Assembly (NCBI GenBank): GCA_964353935.1
Contig: CAYGXL010000058.1
Span: forward strand, 1-14,559
Direction: 5' to 3'
Origin: JAOUJD01 sp964353935
Lineage (GTDB): Bacteria > Pseudomonadota > Gammaproteobacteria > Burkholderiales > Burkholderiaceae_F
DNA: 14,559 nucleotides
Below, one piece after another: positions 13,126-14,559 of the stretch (positions within the stretch are counted from its first letter, which is position 1; every line of letters begins with the position of its first letter). Below the pieces are notes generated by a model. That model searched no databases, had not been told where the DNA came from, and worked only from the letters and a program-made list of their open reading frames with translations. The position numbers and the translations under genes were made by a program.

Positions 13126-14559
13126 ATGAGCGCGGCGCCTGCGCACGGCGCCTGGGAGTTCTGGATCGACCGGGGAGGCACCTTCACCGACGTGGTCGCG
13201 AAGCGGCCGGACGGCGCGCTCCTCACCCACAAGCTCCTTTCGGAGAATCCCGAGCAGTACCGGGATGCCGCCGTCGCCGGTATCCGCCATCTGCTCGGCG
13301 TGCCCGCGGGTGAGGAGGTCCCGGTCGAGGCCCTCGGCGCCGTGAAGATGGGCACGACCGTCGCGACCAACGCGCTGCTCGAGCGCAAGGGTGAGCGGAC
13401 GGCCCTCGTCGTCACGCGCGGGTTCCGCGACGCCCTGCGCATCGCCTACCAGAACAGGCCCCGCCTGTTCGACCGCCACATCGTGCTGCCGGAGCTGCTG
13501 TACTCGCAGGTGATCGAAGCCGACGAGCGGATCGGCGCCCACGGCGACGTCGTCAAGGCACTCGACGAGGCGGCGGCGCGCCGCGACCTGCGGCGCGCCT
13601 ACGAGGCCGGTTACCGCGCCGTGGCCATCGTCCTGATGCACGGTTACCGTTACCGGCAGCATGAGGCGGCGCTCGAGCGGATCGCCGTCGAGATCGGCTT
13701 TCCGCAGGTCTCCGTGTCGCACAAGGCCAGCCCGCTGATGAAGTTCGTCGCGCGCGGCGACACGACCGTGGTCGATGCCTACTTGTCGCCGATCCTGCGC
13801 CGGTACGTCGGGCAGGTGGCGGGCGACCTGCCCGACACGCGGCTCCTGTTCATGCAGTCGAGCGGCGGCCTGACCGACGCGCGGCGCTTCCAGGGCAAGG
13901 ACTCGATCCTGTCCGGTCCGGCGGGCGGCATCGTCGGCATGGTCCGGACCAGCCTCGCGGCGGGTTTCGATCGCGTGATCGGGTTCGACATGGGCGGCAC
14001 GTCGACCGACGTGTCGCACTTCGCCGGGCGCGACGTCAGCGACTGCGAGCGCGCGTTCGAGACGCAGGTCGCCGGCGTGCGGATGCGCGCGCCGATGATG
14101 AGCATCCACACCGTCGCCGCCGGCGGCGGTTCGATCCTGCACTTCGACGGCGCGCGCCTGCGCGTCGGCCCGGACTCGGCGGGCGCGAACCCGGGGCCGG
14201 CCTGCTACCGGCGCGACGGGCCGCTCGCGGTCACCGACTGCAACGTCATGGTCGGCAAGATCCAGCCGGCGTTCTTCCCGCACGTGTTCGGGCCGCGCGG
14301 GGACCAGGCGCTCGATGCCGATGTGGTGAGTACGCGGTTCGCGGAACTCGCCGCGCGGATCCGCGCCGAGACCGGACGCAACCTCTCGGAAGAACAGGTG
14401 GCCGAGGGCTACATCGACATCGCCGTCGGCAACATGGCCGAGGCGATCAAGCGCATCTCGGTGCAGCGCGGCCACGACGTCACCCGCTACACCTTGTCCG
14501 TGTTCGGCGGCGCCGGGGGGCAGCACGCATGCCGAGCGCGTCGGTCGAACGCCGGCTCG
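13126..14559 (+). CDS. 5-oxoprolinase (OPLAH-type, HyuA-like N-terminal part), 3' truncated by window edge
   Basis: This is the first 478 codons of an ATP-dependent 5-oxoprolinase, which hydrolyses pyroglutamate to L-glutamate in the cytoplasm; the full enzyme is about 1,200 residues with a HyuA-like and then a HyuB-like half. The ATG at 13126 has a perfect GGAGG (13116-13120) 5 nt upstream. The N-terminal nucleotide-binding motif DRGGTFTDVV is at 15-24. KLLSENPEQYRDA, MGTTVATNALLERKG, RIAYQNRPRLFDRHIVLPEL, SGPAGGIVG and the second phosphate motif DMGGTSTDVS (288-297) follow, then AAGGGSILHFD and GPDSAGANPGPACYR. The wording of LSENPEQY and AYQNRPRLFDRHI favours oxoprolinase over N-methylhydantoinase A. 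No stop is reached. The last nine residues after GGAGGQHAC do not look like the family, which expects LVADALGM or similar here. It is divergent from dctP. Confidence 0.9.
   Translation, partial: MSAAPAHGAWEFWIDRGGTFTDVVAKRPDGALLTHKLLSENPEQYRDAAVAGIRHLLGVPAGEEVPVEALGAVKMGTTVATNALLERKGERTALVVTRGFRDALRIAYQNRPRLFDRHIVLPELLYSQVIEADERIGAHGDVVKALDEAAARRDLRRAYEAGYRAVAIVLMHGYRYRQHEAALERIAVEIGFPQVSVSHKASPLMKFVARGDTTVVDAYLSPILRRYVGQVAGDLPDTRLLFMQSSGGLTDARRFQGKDSILSGPAGGIVGMVRTSLAAGFDRVIGFDMGGTSTDVSHFAGRDVSDCERAFETQVAGVRMRAPMMSIHTVAAGGGSILHFDGARLRVGPDSAGANPGPACYRRDGPLAVTDCNVMVGKIQPAFFPHVFGPRGDQALDADVVSTRFAELAARIRAETGRNLSEEQVAEGYIDIAVGNMAEAIKRISVQRGHDVTRYTLSVFGGAGGQHACRARRSNAGS

Noticed and set aside
12919..14526. 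Long minus-strand open frame (about 535 codons) opposite the oxoprolinase
   Set aside because: The plus strand has an excellent match to 5-oxoprolinase with a perfect ribosome site; the antisense translation is low-complexity Arg/Asp/His-rich.
1..14559. CRISPR array, insertion sequence, prophage, integron or toxin-antitoxin module
   Set aside because: No spaced direct repeats, transposase or integrase motifs, or small paired toxin-like frames were seen. The two tRNA genes are not followed by an integrase or a repeated tRNA 3' end in the window.

Overview
The window looks like chromosomal DNA of a GC-rich betaproteobacterium, probably Burkholderiales or a relative. The evidence is the syntenic block lon, hupB (HU), tRNA-Val(UAC), tRNA-Asp(GUC), ppiD, the high GC throughout, and a DctP-type TRAP transporter locus next to a 5-oxoprolinase. 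The taxonomic call is inference from gene order and protein similarity recalled from memory. Both window edges cut genes: lon lacks its N-terminus, and the oxoprolinase lacks its C-terminus.

Left block (1-4750, + strand): protein quality control and nucleoid genes. lon ends at a clear intrinsic terminator. hupB follows with its own sigma70-like promoter and a GTG start. Two tRNA genes come next and end at a strong terminator. ppiD, a membrane-anchored periplasmic parvulin chaperone, is last.

Middle block (4754-7218): mnmH (tRNA 2-selenouridine synthase) and a tesA-like SGNH esterase sit on the minus strand with a 4-bp ATGA overlap. The tesA-like gene is divergent from a YbbA/LolD-type ABC ATPase on the plus strand, with only about 6 bp between the start codons. 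No permease gene accompanies the ATPase.

Right block (7201-12922, minus strand, transcribed right to left): dctP, dctQ, dctM (tripartite TRAP transporter), dadA (D-amino acid dehydrogenase) and nnr (NAD(P)H-hydrate repair enzyme). A 13-bp hairpin with a T-run lies between dctP and dctQ and probably lowers expression of the membrane subunits relative to the binding protein. Divergent from dctP, with 203 bp between them, is the N-terminal 478 codons of an OPLAH-type 5-oxoprolinase on the plus strand (13126 to the window end).

The most interesting reading is that the TRAP transporter imports pyroglutamate (5-oxoproline), or a related amino-acid derivative, which the divergent oxoprolinase opens to glutamate; dadA would add D-amino acid oxidation. 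This is inference. No CRISPR array, insertion sequence, phage gene or rRNA was seen, and there is no gene-free stretch longer than 300 bases. Most of the window is ordinary core genome.
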